Notes: a model not told the origin generated them from the letters alone. 64,000 nucleotides of DNA from an uncultured Polaribacter sp. (GCA_947497755.1 CANMHT010000001.1:496001-560000), one strand, 5' to 3'; shown: positions 46,558 to 56,314, counted from the stretch's first letter. Numbers and translations: made by a program.

Positions 46558-46733
46558 TTTGAATTAATTATAGTTTTTGATTGATACCCTAAAGACATCA
46601 GAAAATTTAATGTGTCACATTTTTATATGTTAATTAAATCTTAAAATGAATTTATGCTCTAAAACTACTATAGAATCAATGTTAAAGAAAAAGAGAAGTA
46701 GTGAATTGTAAAAAGGATGTATTGAATTGTAAC

Positions 46734-46770
46734 TAAAAAAAGCTTCTGTAATTTTACAGAAGCTTTTTTG
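46734..46770 (-). terminator. Intrinsic terminator after the second DUF5916 gene
   Basis: AGCTTCTGTAA (46741-46751) pairs with TTACAGAAGCT (46754-46764), with A-runs and T-runs on the flanks. Confidence 0.9.
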
Positions 46771-46786
46771 GTAGTTTTTTTAACTA

Positions 46787-49279
46787 TTAAATGTTAAAAG
46801 CGTTTTTTATTTTATTATAATCAATAAAGTAGACAAACTTTAAAGAGAACGTATGAGATGCTGGTAGTTTAAGTAGGCTGTCTAAGTTGGTAAAGAAATC
46901 TTGATTGGTAATACTGTTGCTATCAAATATATTATTTCTATAGAAGGCGATTAATTGACTACCTGGCGCAAATTGCCATAAATAATTAATATCTAAATTC
47001 CAGCTATTAAAATTTTGATTATGATTTCCAATATAACTATGACCTGATAAATATCCATTAGCATTTAAGCTATAAAACTCTGGGTTGTATTGAACGGTTG
47101 TCCATAAATATCTAAAAGATAATGATAATGAAGAATTTGTACTAAAACTATATTTTCCATTGAGACCATTTTCTATAGAAGTTCTTTTTCTCTTTCCAAA
47201 AATAATAGGGTTGTTTATATTATCTTCGTCTGTACTTGGGTCTATATCAACGTTTGTAACATAGCCAATAACATTTTTGTTCTTATTATAATTAAATCGA
47301 TATACTAAAGAGAATTTATTGTTGAATCTGTAACGAGGAGAAAAATTAAAGCCATATCCTTTTTGATCCGTATTAAATACCTTAGAAGCAAATATTCTAA
47401 AATCAAAAGCAAATTGTTTTCTAAAATCTGTAGATACAAATGAGTTGAAATTAAGTCTAGGATCTCTTGTTAAAAATCGTCTTTCTTTAATAATAATTCT
47501 TCTTGGTTCAAAATAATCGTAAGTTTTTCCAATGGTACCATTTAGATTAGCACCAAAAGAAAGTCGCTTTTTTGTACTAGCAAAAACATTTAATCTGTAA
47601 TTATTACCTGTATAAACAGCTGGTTTGTACAAGAAATTATTTACTACTCTAAAGTTGACTCTAAAATTATTAAAATTTCCAACAGGTTGTAAAATACGAT
47701 AGCTTAGATTAGAATAAATAGACTGTTTGTTGTTTCTTCTTTGAAACCCAAGATCATTAAAGTTAAAATGGTCGTCTTCCATATTATATCCGATTTCACC
47801 CTGCCAATTTCCAGCAATTTTAGCGATACTGGTATCGAAAGAATATCCGCTATCGGTCATTCCATTTTCTTTTATGCTACTCTTTTTTAAGAAACCATCT
47901 ATAAAATAAGTATTTTCTTTAGTTACGAGTCGGTAAAGTAGTCCAGTAACATTGGCGTCACGGAATTTTCCTTCTCTTAAAACATTAGTGTTTACCAAAC
48001 TAACAAAAGAGTTTTTGTTAAATTGTTGATCGAGTACAAAGACATTATAATTGGCCAAAGGTTCAGTTACTTTCTTGTAAAATTCTTCTGTAGTTACATT
48101 CCCTTGAGTAATTGTTCTTTTGATGGTGGCTTTGGTTATATCTGTAATGGCATTAAAGAAACCAATTCCTAATCCATTTTTAGTTCTACCAGAAATTTTG
48201 ATAGCATTTAACATGTTTACCTTTTTAGGGTTGTCTATCACTTCTTCATTTGCAGCTAAGTTATTAGAAGCATCACCATGTCCTACAGGTTTGTTACCGA
48301 TTCTTCTAGAATAGAACATTCTTCCTTTGTTGAAGAGTTCTGTACCTTCTGTAAAAAACTGTCTTTGTTCTGAGAAACGTTGCTCAAAAGGTCCTAGATT
48401 TAATCGAACGTTATCAAAAGCAGCTTGTCCAAAATCGGGAATCAATGTTAAATCTAACGTAAAATTTTCTGTAATTCCATATTTTAAATCCATTCCAATA
48501 TTGTGATTGTATTTGGTTTTACCATCAAAATGATTAGCTGTGGTTGATGCATAAGGGTAAAAAGCCAATCGAGTAGGAGGGTTGATGTTTTTAATTCCAG
48601 TTAGTACTCCATCATATTGAGTCCAAATACCTTTTGTATTGTCTATATGACTCCACGAATATTGAGCATTTTGTCGAATCATTTTTCTGTGGAAATTAAT
48701 TCCCCAAGTTTGTACTTCTTGATTAGAAAAACGTAAAGCTCTATAAGGTATTTTTATTTCTACGGACCAACCGTTATTGTGAAATTGAACAGCACTATCC
48801 CAAACGGCACTCCAATTAAAATCTTCTCTTCCGTTAGAGACAAAAGCATCTGCTTGTGTACCAGTACTCATTACAATAAATTCGGTAGTATTTAGTCCAT
48901 CATTATTTGGATTGATGCTTACGTTAAAAAAATCAGATTGGCCAAAAGCATCTCTGTTGGTGAACTCTCTTGCAATTTTGTCTGGTTCAGGATCATACAT
49001 CATTGCACTTATATAAATCGCTTCATCATCATAAACAATACTTACTTCTGTTCTGTGAGAAGTTGCTTCTTTTTCACCATTATTTGGTCTAACCATGAAG
49101 AAGTCTTTAGCTACTTGAGTTCCTTTCCAAGCATCATCATCAAGCTTTCCATCAATTTTTGGTGCTTTGTTAATACTTCTATTTATGTGTAGAGTTTTCT
49201 TCTTTTTCGTGGTCTGAGCCAAAGAAATTACACTTGTCAATGCGAAGATGTAAAATAGTAGTTGAGAGCTTTTTATCAT
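46787..49279 (-). CDS. DUF5916 outer-membrane protein, paralogue of the downstream gene
   Basis: An 830-residue protein with the same layout as 44080-46557: signal peptide (about 1-21), CBM9-like domain (KIDGKLDDDAWKGT) and DUF5916 barrel ending in FSLKFVYFIDYNKIKNAF. Long stretches are nearly identical between the two (for example EQRQFFTEGTELFNKGR and NMLNAIKISGRTK), while the later barrel strands differ. This suggests a tandem duplication with divergence of the ligand-facing or surface parts. A terminator separates them. Confidence 0.88.
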   Translation of the reverse strand: MIKSSQLLFYIFALTSVISLAQTTKKKKTLHINRSINKAPKIDGKLDDDAWKGTQVAKDFFMVRPNNGEKEATSHRTEVSIVYDDEAIYISAMMYDPEPDKIAREFTNRDAFGQSDFFNVSINPNNDGLNTTEFIVMSTGTQADAFVSNGREDFNWSAVWDSAVQFHNNGWSVEIKIPYRALRFSNQEVQTWGINFHRKMIRQNAQYSWSHIDNTKGIWTQYDGVLTGIKNINPPTRLAFYPYASTTANHFDGKTKYNHNIGMDLKYGITENFTLDLTLIPDFGQAAFDNVRLNLGPFEQRFSEQRQFFTEGTELFNKGRMFYSRRIGNKPVGHGDASNNLAANEEVIDNPKKVNMLNAIKISGRTKNGLGIGFFNAITDITKATIKRTITQGNVTTEEFYKKVTEPLANYNVFVLDQQFNKNSFVSLVNTNVLREGKFRDANVTGLLYRLVTKENTYFIDGFLKKSSIKENGMTDSGYSFDTSIAKIAGNWQGEIGYNMEDDHFNFNDLGFQRRNNKQSIYSNLSYRILQPVGNFNNFRVNFRVVNNFLYKPAVYTGNNYRLNVFASTKKRLSFGANLNGTIGKTYDYFEPRRIIIKERRFLTRDPRLNFNSFVSTDFRKQFAFDFRIFASKVFNTDQKGYGFNFSPRYRFNNKFSLVYRFNYNKNKNVIGYVTNVDIDPSTDEDNINNPIIFGKRKRTSIENGLNGKYSFSTNSSLSLSFRYLWTTVQYNPEFYSLNANGYLSGHSYIGNHNQNFNSWNLDINYLWQFAPGSQLIAFYRNNIFDSNSITNQDFFTNLDSLLKLPASHTFSLKFVYFIDYNKIKNAFNI

Positions 49280-49440
49280 CGAATTTTATAGTAATTAGTT
49301 TCCGGAAGCTAAAGTATTTATGTTTGAATTTAATTATCATAAAATCATGTTAATTTCTTGGTGAATTCTCTTAATTTTTACATAGAAATAAATTGTGTTT
49401 TATTTTATCATTTTTAATCCTTTATTCTAAATTGAATTTG

Positions 49441-49448
49441 TATTTTTG
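49441..49448 (+). promoter_or_regulatory. -7 element TATTTTTG before sucC
   Basis: A perfect TAnnTTTG match 23 bases before the sucC ATG at 49472; it overlaps the upstream in-frame alternative start at 49448, supporting 49472. Confidence 0.55.
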
Positions 49449-49471
49449 TGGCGTTAAAAAACATTCTTAAA

Positions 49472-50668
49472 ATGAATTTACACGAATATCAAGGAAAAGA
49501 AATCTTAAATAGCTTTGGCGTTAGAATTCAACGCGGTATTGTAGCTAATAACCATAAAGAAGCTGTAGATGCAGCGAAACAATTAACAACAGAAACTGGT
49601 ACAAGTTGGTATGTTGTAAAAGCTCAGGTTCATGCTGGTGGACGTGGAAAAGGAGGAGGAGTTAAGTTGGCTAAAAACTTAGCTGAAGTAGAAACAATTT
49701 CTAATGATATTATTGGAATGATGTTGGTTACACCTCAAACTTCTGCTGAAGGAAAGAAGGTAAACCAGGTTTTAATTTGTGAGGATGTTTATTATCCAGG
49801 AGAATCTGAAACGGAAGAGTTTTATATGTCTGTATTATTAAATAGAAATACAGGAAGAAATATGATTATGTATTCTACTGAAGGTGGAATGGATATCGAG
49901 ACTGTTGCAGAAGAAACTCCGCATTTAATTTTTACAGAAGAAATTGATCCTACAATGGGATTATTACCTTTCCAAGCTCGTAAGATTGCTTTTAACTTAG
50001 GATTGTCTGGTGGAGCAATGAAAGAAATGGTAAAATTTGTTACTGCTTTATATACTGCGTATGTAAAATCAGATTCTTCTTTATTTGAAATTAACCCTGT
50101 ATTAAAAACATCTGATGATAAAATTTTAGCGGTAGATGCTAAAGTTACTTTAGATGATAATGCATTATATAGACATAAAGACTATGCTCAATTACGTGAT
50201 TTACGTGAAGAAAATCCTATTGAGGTAGAAGCAAATGCTGCTGGATTAAATTATGTAGATTTAGATGGTAATGTTGGATGTATGGTAAACGGAGCTGGGT
50301 TGGCAATGGGAACTATGGATTTAATTAAGCAAGCTGGAGGAGATCCTGCGAACTTCTTAGATGTTGGAGGAACTGCAGATGCTCAACGTGTAGAGACTGC
50401 TTTTGGTATTATCTTAAAAGATCCTGCTGTAAAAGCAATTTTAGTAAATATTTTTGGTGGAATTGTACGTTGTGATAGAGTAGCACAAGGTGTAGTTGAT
50501 GCTTATAAAAATATGGGAGATAAAATTAATGTTCCTATTATTTGTAGATTACAAGGAACAAACGCTAAGGAAGCTAAAGAATTAATTGACAATAGTGGAA
50601 TGGAAATTATTTCTGCTACAGAATTCCAAGAAGCTGCTGATAAAGTGCAAGAAGTTTTAGCTTTATAA
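49472..50668 (+). CDS. sucC: Succinyl-CoA synthetase beta subunit
   Basis: The ATP-grasp subunit of the citric-acid-cycle enzyme that converts succinyl-CoA to succinate with nucleotide formation. Family sequences MNLHEYQGKEIL, VKAQVHAGGRGKGGGVK, EINPVLKT, LDVGGTADA and VNIFGGIVRCD are present in order. 398 residues from the ATG at 49472, the normal length. The alpha subunit gene sucD is not adjacent, which is common in Flavobacteriia. A terminator follows. Confidence 0.97.
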   Translation: MNLHEYQGKEILNSFGVRIQRGIVANNHKEAVDAAKQLTTETGTSWYVVKAQVHAGGRGKGGGVKLAKNLAEVETISNDIIGMMLVTPQTSAEGKKVNQVLICEDVYYPGESETEEFYMSVLLNRNTGRNMIMYSTEGGMDIETVAEETPHLIFTEEIDPTMGLLPFQARKIAFNLGLSGGAMKEMVKFVTALYTAYVKSDSSLFEINPVLKTSDDKILAVDAKVTLDDNALYRHKDYAQLRDLREENPIEVEANAAGLNYVDLDGNVGCMVNGAGLAMGTMDLIKQAGGDPANFLDVGGTADAQRVETAFGIILKDPAVKAILVNIFGGIVRCDRVAQGVVDAYKNMGDKINVPIICRLQGTNAKEAKELIDNSGMEIISATEFQEAADKVQEVLAL

Positions 50669-50696
50669 GCTAAAATTCTTAGAAAAATATATTTAG

Positions 50697-50728
50697 TAAA
50701 AAAGCCTCACATTGTGAGGCTTTTTTTA
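50697..50728 (+). terminator. Intrinsic terminator after sucC
   Basis: AAAGCCTCAC (50701-50710) pairs with GTGAGGCTTT (50714-50723), followed by a T-run; it can also serve the convergent LytTR gene. Confidence 0.9.
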
Positions 50729-50746
50729 TGAATACAACTAAGTAAT

Positions 50747-51442
50747 TTATTTTAAAAAATTGCTTATAAAACTTTCTTTATAGGCTCTACCGATTGGTAG
50801 CTGTTTTTCAGATTCTAAATACACTAAATTTCCAACAACTTTCACTACTTTATGATTGTTAATGATATGAGATTTATGTATTTGCACAAATTGATTATTG
50901 GGTAATTTAAGTAGCCAGGTTTTTAAAGAAAATGTAGTAAGTATTTTTTTATTGTGAATATAAACTTCAGAATAATCAGAAGAAGCTTCAATACATTCAA
51001 TCTCAGAGATGATTATTTTAATATATTCATGTCCAGATTTAACAAAAAGAAAATCTTTATAATCCTCACTTTTAGTGCTAACACTACTTTTAATAAGATC
51101 GTATACTTTGGTAACAGCCATAGTAAAACGTTCAAAAGAAAAAGGCTTTAAAAGATAGTCAATGGCATTTAACTCATAGCTTTGAATAGCATAATCAGAA
51201 AATGCTGTAGTTAATATTACTTGAGGTTTTTTATCTAAAATTTGTAAAAAATCGATGCCAGATATCTTTGGTAAATGAATATCTAAAAAAAGTAAATCTA
51301 CCGAATGCTCTTTTAAAAACTGTAAAGCATCTAATGGATTTGAATAAATACCTACTAATTCTAAGTATTCAATATCAGCAATATATTTTTCTAATATCCT
51401 CTGTGCTGGTGGTTGATCTTCTATGATTAAACAACTAATCAT
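50747..51442 (-). CDS. LytTR family response regulator
   Basis: A 231-residue two-component regulator: receiver domain (about 1-120) with phosphorylation site Asp54 in LLFLDIHLPKI, acidic Glu8-Asp9 and the conserved Lys in YLLKPFSFERF, then a LytTR DNA-binding domain (about 135-231). The start overlaps the histidine kinase gene by 4 bases, so the pair is co-translated and forms a cognate system. Confidence 0.94.
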   Translation of the reverse strand: MISCLIIEDQPPAQRILEKYIADIEYLELVGIYSNPLDALQFLKEHSVDLLFLDIHLPKISGIDFLQILDKKPQVILTTAFSDYAIQSYELNAIDYLLKPFSFERFTMAVTKVYDLIKSSVSTKSEDYKDFLFVKSGHEYIKIIISEIECIEASSDYSEVYIHNKKILTTFSLKTWLLKLPNNQFVQIHKSHIINNHKVVKVVGNLVYLESEKQLPIGRAYKESFISNFLK

Positions 51443-52449
51443 TTATTTAATTTAAGTGTTAAATCTACAAGATAAATATTATTTTCTGATGTTATTTCTA
51501 ACTTATGTGCTTTAGGATAAATTAACTCAAGTCTCTTTTTTACATTCGATAAACCTATGCCTTTTGCTAAGTTTTGTGTATTGGTGTTTTTAAAGAAGCT
51601 GTTTTTACAAATAAATCTAAGCTCATTATTGATCACTTCTATAGAAATATCAATACTTATAGCATCAGACTGACTTGCTGTACTGTGTTTAAAAGCATTT
51701 TCAATAAATACAATTAAAATTAGTGGAGCAATTTTATAACCAGACCCAATATTTCTTGTACTAAAACTAATGTTTCCTCTGTTTTCAATTTGCAATTCAT
51801 TTAAAGCAGTAAAACTTTTTAAATGTTCTATTTCTTTATTTAGAGAAACAACATCTTCTTTACATTCATATAGCATAAATCGCAATACAGAAGAAAGCTC
51901 TAAAATAATAGAGGGCGTTTTTGGTGAATTTTCTAATGAATAAGAATACAAGTTATTTAAATTGTTAAATAAGAAATGTGGGTTGATTTGCGTTTTTAAA
52001 AAGCGCAATTCACTTTCTTTAATACTTGCTTGTAATTTTTTTAATTCGCGTTGTTTTTTTATGGTGTCCCAGGTAATTTTAAAACCTACCATCATAAAAA
52101 TAATAGGAAAAATACTTAACAAAGTATAAAACATATTAGAAATATGCTCAGCTCTATCTCCACCAACCAAAAAAGGTTCTAATAATAATTCTTCAATAAA
52201 ATAAACAGCTAAAAAAGTACAAATTATGCTACTCCAAAAAGCAATGAGTTTTTTATTGTAAAAAAACTTCGGAATTAATATGTGGCTAATAAATAAAGCA
52301 ACAATAGTGTAAAAACTAAAGAAAATAAGATCGTAAAAATGAAATTGCATGTTGTGTTTGTCAAGAGAAAACACAAAGAATAAGAGCACCAAAAATAGTC
52401 CCTGATAAAAAAACTCTTTAACTCTATTACTTTTTAATAAATCTTTCAT
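51439..52449 (-). CDS. LytS/YpdA-type sensor histidine kinase
   Basis: A 336-residue kinase with four N-terminal membrane segments (about 15-30, 42-60, 68-90, 107-125) and a His_kinase domain; the phosphorylated histidine is His158 in QINPHFLFNNLNNLYSY. The ATP-binding HATPase part includes LIVFIENAFKH and GIGLSNVKKRL. There is no obvious extracytoplasmic sensor domain, so it may sense through its membrane part. Divergent from the TonB-type receptor gene, which is its likely target. Confidence 0.94.
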   Translation of the reverse strand: MKDLLKSNRVKEFFYQGLFLVLLFFVFSLDKHNMQFHFYDLIFFSFYTIVALFISHILIPKFFYNKKLIAFWSSIICTFLAVYFIEELLLEPFLVGGDRAEHISNMFYTLLSIFPIIFMMVGFKITWDTIKKQRELKKLQASIKESELRFLKTQINPHFLFNNLNNLYSYSLENSPKTPSIILELSSVLRFMLYECKEDVVSLNKEIEHLKSFTALNELQIENRGNISFSTRNIGSGYKIAPLILIVFIENAFKHSTASQSDAISIDISIEVINNELRFICKNSFFKNTNTQNLAKGIGLSNVKKRLELIYPKAHKLEITSENNIYLVDLTLKLNK

Positions 52450-52461
52450 TTAGTAAAATGT

Positions 52462-52475
52462 TACTATATATAGTA
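52462..52475. promoter_or_regulatory. Palindrome TACTATATATAGTA upstream of the histidine kinase
   Basis: A perfect 14-bp palindrome 13 bases before the kinase ATG and downstream of its -7 element. Possible operator or a chance AT-rich palindrome. Confidence 0.3.
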
Positions 52476-52514
52476 CTTTCAATCTAAAATTTACACGAAA
52501 TCTATATAGAAAAT

Positions 52515-52522
52515 CAAAGTTA
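52515..52522 (-). promoter_or_regulatory. -7 element TAACTTTG before the histidine kinase operon
   Basis: A perfect TAnnTTTG match on the minus strand, 65 bases before the ATG at 52449, giving a leader of about 60 bases. Confidence 0.5.
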
Positions 52523-52581
52523 CATGGAATAATAAATATAAAAAGAATAAATCAGTAATCGACATTTTTTACAGGGTAAAC

Positions 52582-52595
52582 AACATCTTGATGTT
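52582..52595. promoter_or_regulatory. Inverted repeat AACATC-TT-GATGTT upstream of the receptor gene
   Basis: A perfect 6-bp inverted repeat with a 2-base spacer in the divergent region, about 80 bases before the receptor start. A candidate site for the adjacent LytTR regulator; LytTR proteins usually bind direct repeats, so this is uncertain. Confidence 0.3.
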
Positions 52596-52676
52596 TGAGG
52601 TAAGAACTAAGCTGTTTAAAGAAAAAAATAGCATAAACCCTATTGATATAAGACTTTTGTTAGATAAATAAGATGT

Positions 52677-55058
52677 ATGATGAATAAAATATCAAAAGCA
52701 CTTCTATTACTTTGTGTCAGTTTCTTTTTTAATGTGGCTTATGCTCAAAAAAGTATTCTTGTAAAAGGAAAAGTGATAGAAGCAAGTACAAAACAGCCTT
52801 TAGAGTTTGTTTCTGTTATGGTTATGGATGCAGTAAGTAACCAACCAGTTGCAGGAACAACAACTATACAAGATGGAACTTTTACGGTTCAAAGTAAGAA
52901 AACCAATATTTATATTAATGTGAGTTTTATTGGGTTTAAAACTCAGGTTTTTAAAAACCTTACAGTTTCAAAATCTAATGTAATTGATTTAAAAACGATT
53001 TCTTTGGCAGAAGACGCACAGCAATTGGATGAAGTAACAATTAGAGCAGAAAAATCTCAAACAGTTTTTAAACTAGACAAACGAGTATTTAATGTTGGTA
53101 AAGATTTAAGTAGTACTGGAGCAAGTGCTTTAGAAGTGCTAAACAATGTACCTTCTGTAAATGTAAATATTGAAGGGCAAATTAGTTTACGAGGAAGTCA
53201 AGGAGTACAGATATTAATTAATGGAAAACCTTCTGTATTAGCTAGTGAAGAAGGAAATGCTTTAGGAAGTATTACCGCTGATATGATTGAGAAGATAGAA
53301 GTGATTACCAATCCATCAGCAAAATACGATGCGGCAGGAACTTCTGGAATATTGAATATTGTATTAAAAAAGTCAGAAAAAAAAGGAATCAATGGAGGAA
53401 TTTCTTTGAACACAGGTTCGCCAAATAATCATAGTATAGGGTTGAGTTTAAACAGACGTACCGAAAAGTTTAATTTATTTAGTCAGTTAGGATACGGAAG
53501 AAGAACTTTCCCTAGAACAAGTAGAAATACAAGCCTAAATAAAACAACAAATGATTTACTAACCACTATTGGAGATAGTGAAAAAAACGAAACATTTTTT
53601 AATTTCATTTTAGGAACTGATTATCATATTAATGAACAAAATGTTATTACGCTTTCTGGTAGATATGCTTTTGAAGATGAAAAAGAAAATGCAGACCAAA
53701 ATTATCAATTTACCAATCAGGCACAAGTAGTAACACAATCTTGGAATCGAAAAGAACTAACTACAGCTTCTAACCCAAAATGGGAATACGAATTACAGTA
53801 TAAAAAAGATTTTAAAGATCATAAAGACAGAAGTTTACTTTTTAGTGCTTTGGGAACTTCCTTTGGAAAAGATAAAAATTCAGATTTTAACAATACTACA
53901 ATTATTGGAGCAAACCCTAATGCAGCACAAAAAGCAGTTACAAGTTTTGCAGAATATCAATATACATTTAAGTTAGATTATACACATCCATTTCAAGATA
54001 CATTTACTTTAGAAACGGGTGCTCAGTATGTAATTGATGATGTTTCTAATGATTATGAAGTACAAGAGTTGGTTAATAATAATTGGGTAGTAGATACCAA
54101 TTTTAGTAATGTATTTAGTTATAAGCAAAATGTATTTGGACTGTATTCAACTTTGGCATATGAAGGAGAGAAATGGGGAATAAAAGGAGGATTACGATTA
54201 GAAGCAACTGATTTAAAGACAAAGTTAGTAACGACCAATCAGAACAACAATCAGAAATACACCAATCTATTTCCAAGCTTTCATACGTCGTACAAGGTTA
54301 CAGAAGCTGTTTCTTTACAAGCAGGATACTCAAAACGTATTTTTAGACCAGAATTGTGGGATTTAAATCCATTTACCTCTTTTAGAGATAACTTTAATTT
54401 ATCTACTGGGAATCCAAATTTGAAACCAGAATTTACGGATTCGTATGAGATTACTAGTATCTTTAAAATAGAAAAGGGGTCTTTAAATTTTGGTATTTAT
54501 CATAGAGCAACTCAAGATGTAATAGAAGAAATTACCACATTTGTAAATAATGTAACCACATCCAAACCTGATAATATTGGAACCAATAATACCACGGGAG
54601 TTGAGTTAAATGCAAAATACAGTCTAACGAACAAAATTACTTTTATGGGTGATTTTAACTATAATAGATTTAAACGTAGAGGTCAATTTGCTCAAACTAA
54701 TTTTGATTTTAATGGAAATCAATGGTCTTCTAGAGTTACAGGTAAATTTAAATTACCAGCCAACTTTACTCTAGAAGCTACAGGGAACTACAGATCTAAA
54801 TTTAAAACCGTACAAAGCGAAGTTGCTGATAATTTATTCATGAATTTAGGATTACGTAAGAAGATGTTTAATGGAAGGTTAAATGCCAATTTAAGTGTTC
54901 GAGATCTTTTTGCTTCACGTGTTCGAGAATCGATTACTAATCAGCCAAGTTTTTATCAAACATCTTATAGTAGAAGAGGGCGTTTTATAACGGTTGGAAT
55001 CAGTTTTGGATTTGGAAAAGGAGAGGCTATGGAATTTTCTGGACAGAAACGTTTTTAA
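52677..55058 (+). CDS. Outer-membrane TonB-dependent receptor family protein with carboxypeptidase-like regulatory domain
   Basis: A 793-residue exported protein: signal peptide (about 1-24, ending NVAYAQ), a carboxypeptidase D-type regulatory-like beta sandwich (about 27-110), a plug domain (about 120-235, LEVLNNVPSVNVNIEGQISLRGSQGVQILING) and a beta barrel of the Bacteroidota outer-membrane receptor group, ending in FGFGKGEAMEFSGQKRF. No separate SusD partner is present. Either ATG (52677 or 52680) could be the start. Linked to the LytTR/histidine kinase pair; ligand unknown. Confidence 0.9.
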   Translation: MMNKISKALLLLCVSFFFNVAYAQKSILVKGKVIEASTKQPLEFVSVMVMDAVSNQPVAGTTTIQDGTFTVQSKKTNIYINVSFIGFKTQVFKNLTVSKSNVIDLKTISLAEDAQQLDEVTIRAEKSQTVFKLDKRVFNVGKDLSSTGASALEVLNNVPSVNVNIEGQISLRGSQGVQILINGKPSVLASEEGNALGSITADMIEKIEVITNPSAKYDAAGTSGILNIVLKKSEKKGINGGISLNTGSPNNHSIGLSLNRRTEKFNLFSQLGYGRRTFPRTSRNTSLNKTTNDLLTTIGDSEKNETFFNFILGTDYHINEQNVITLSGRYAFEDEKENADQNYQFTNQAQVVTQSWNRKELTTASNPKWEYELQYKKDFKDHKDRSLLFSALGTSFGKDKNSDFNNTTIIGANPNAAQKAVTSFAEYQYTFKLDYTHPFQDTFTLETGAQYVIDDVSNDYEVQELVNNNWVVDTNFSNVFSYKQNVFGLYSTLAYEGEKWGIKGGLRLEATDLKTKLVTTNQNNNQKYTNLFPSFHTSYKVTEAVSLQAGYSKRIFRPELWDLNPFTSFRDNFNLSTGNPNLKPEFTDSYEITSIFKIEKGSLNFGIYHRATQDVIEEITTFVNNVTTSKPDNIGTNNTTGVELNAKYSLTNKITFMGDFNYNRFKRRGQFAQTNFDFNGNQWSSRVTGKFKLPANFTLEATGNYRSKFKTVQSEVADNLFMNLGLRKKMFNGRLNANLSVRDLFASRVRESITNQPSFYQTSYSRRGRFITVGISFGFGKGEAMEFSGQKRF

Positions 55059-55097
55059 TAGACAGTAAATAGAAATAATAACAAAATAACAATCAAA

Positions 55098-55742
55098 ATG
55101 AAAAAACAATCATTCATTGCATTGGCAATACTAATTTCAGGAGTATTTTTTATCTCTTGTAAAAGTGAAAAGAAAACAGAAGTTAAAGAAGCTGTAGAGG
55201 TAGAAGAAAGAGTTATTGATGCTGCAGATAGCGGATTTAAAGTAGCATCAACATCCATTCTTAATTGGAAAGCGAACCAAATAGGAGGTGGGCATTATGG
55301 TACATTTAATGTGGAAAGTGGAACTATTAGTTTATCAGAAAATAGTATTACTGGAGGAAGTTTTGTGATCGACATTAAGTCATTAAAAGTTACAGATGTA
55401 AAAGAAAAAGAAGATAATAAAGACATCACAGATCATTTATTGAATCCAGATTTTTTTGATTCAGATAAATTTCCAAAAGCATATTTTACCATAACAAAAG
55501 TAGAAGGTGCTGTTATTAGTGGAAATTTAAAAATGAAAGGTATTGAGAAAAACATTTCTTTTCCAGTAAAATTAAACGTAACAGATAACACCTTATCATT
55601 GACTTCTGATACATTTACTATTGATAGAACAGTTTGGGGAATCACAAAGAGTTCTGGAAAGTTTTTTGATCCTGTAAAATTAGGAGATCATTTAATTAAA
55701 GACGATGTAGAATTGTCTATAAATATTACAGCAAAAAGATAA
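55098..55742 (+). CDS. YceI family lipoprotein
   Basis: A 214-residue lipoprotein with lipobox FFISC (Cys21) and a YceI lipocalin-like domain (about 50-214): LNWKANQIGGGHYGTFNVESG, DHLLNPDFFDSDKFPKAYF and FTIDRTVWGI are typical. YceI proteins bind polyisoprenoids or amphipathic lipids in the periplasm. It lies 39 bases after the receptor gene on the same strand and is probably co-transcribed with it. Confidence 0.92.
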   Translation: MKKQSFIALAILISGVFFISCKSEKKTEVKEAVEVEERVIDAADSGFKVASTSILNWKANQIGGGHYGTFNVESGTISLSENSITGGSFVIDIKSLKVTDVKEKEDNKDITDHLLNPDFFDSDKFPKAYFTITKVEGAVISGNLKMKGIEKNISFPVKLNVTDNTLSLTSDTFTIDRTVWGITKSSGKFFDPVKLGDHLIKDDVELSINITAKR

Positions 55743-55787
55743 AAGTAACTCATAAACATTAAACTTGTTTATACTTTTGATTACGAT

Positions 55788-55820
55788 AGGGCTTTCATTT
55801 TTTGAAAGCCTTTTTCTTTT
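55788..55820 (+). terminator. Intrinsic terminator after the YceI gene
   Basis: GGCTTTCA (55790-55797) pairs with TGAAAGCC (55803-55810), followed by a T-rich run that reaches the stop codon of the convergent gene. Confidence 0.85.
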
Positions 55821-56314
55821 TAATAAGAATACCCAGATTTACTAATTCCATTCTTATCGGGGACATATAAATGAAAAGTATTGGATTCATCACAGAAATC
55901 AGGTTCGTGAATTATTGTAATAAACTTACCTATACTATCATTAAGAATAGATTCAAGTTCAGAAATGCTATCGGCATAATCCCATTCAGAGTATTGTTTA
56001 TTGGTATACTCAGAATAAGTATCATTAACAATAATTATCTCAGGGTTAAAGTTATAAGATGATAAATGTTCTATGTTTCTGAGAATAAATTTTGAAGTAA
56101 CTATACCAGAATCAAGAATTGAAATTTCTTTAAAGATAGTTATTGAATCGCTAGTTTTACTTTTTTTGATTAAATCATTTAATTGTGAGTTATTTTCAAT
56201 AAAAAAGTAATGTCTATTATTTCCAGAATTAGGGATTCTAACAAAAGCTAAGACTTTGCCCTTTTTTGCTAGTAAGTTTTGAACATCTTTTATAAAATAA
56301 TCTTGTAATGTCAT
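55820..56314 (-). CDS. Unknown cytosolic protein
   Basis: A 164-residue protein from the ATG at 56314 (MTLQDYFIKDVQNLLAKKGK). An in-frame ATG at 56341 lies inside the terminator hairpin of the upstream gene, so it is not used. No signal peptide or membrane helix. The sequence contains several beta-prone segments (VLAFVRIPNSGNNRHYFFI; NPEIIIVNDTY) and acidic stretches. I do not recognise a family. Confidence 0.6.
   Translation of the reverse strand: MTLQDYFIKDVQNLLAKKGKVLAFVRIPNSGNNRHYFFIENNSQLNDLIKKSKTSDSITIFKEISILDSGIVTSKFILRNIEHLSSYNFNPEIIIVNDTYSEYTNKQYSEWDYADSISELESILNDSIGKFITIIHEPDFCDESNTFHLYVPDKNGISKSGYSY

Noticed and set aside
55820..56314. Resemblance of the first residues of this protein (MTLQDYF) to the start of Bacteroidota isochorismate synthases.
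   Set aside because: The similarity is confined to a few residues and the protein is far too short and lacks chorismate-binding motifs.
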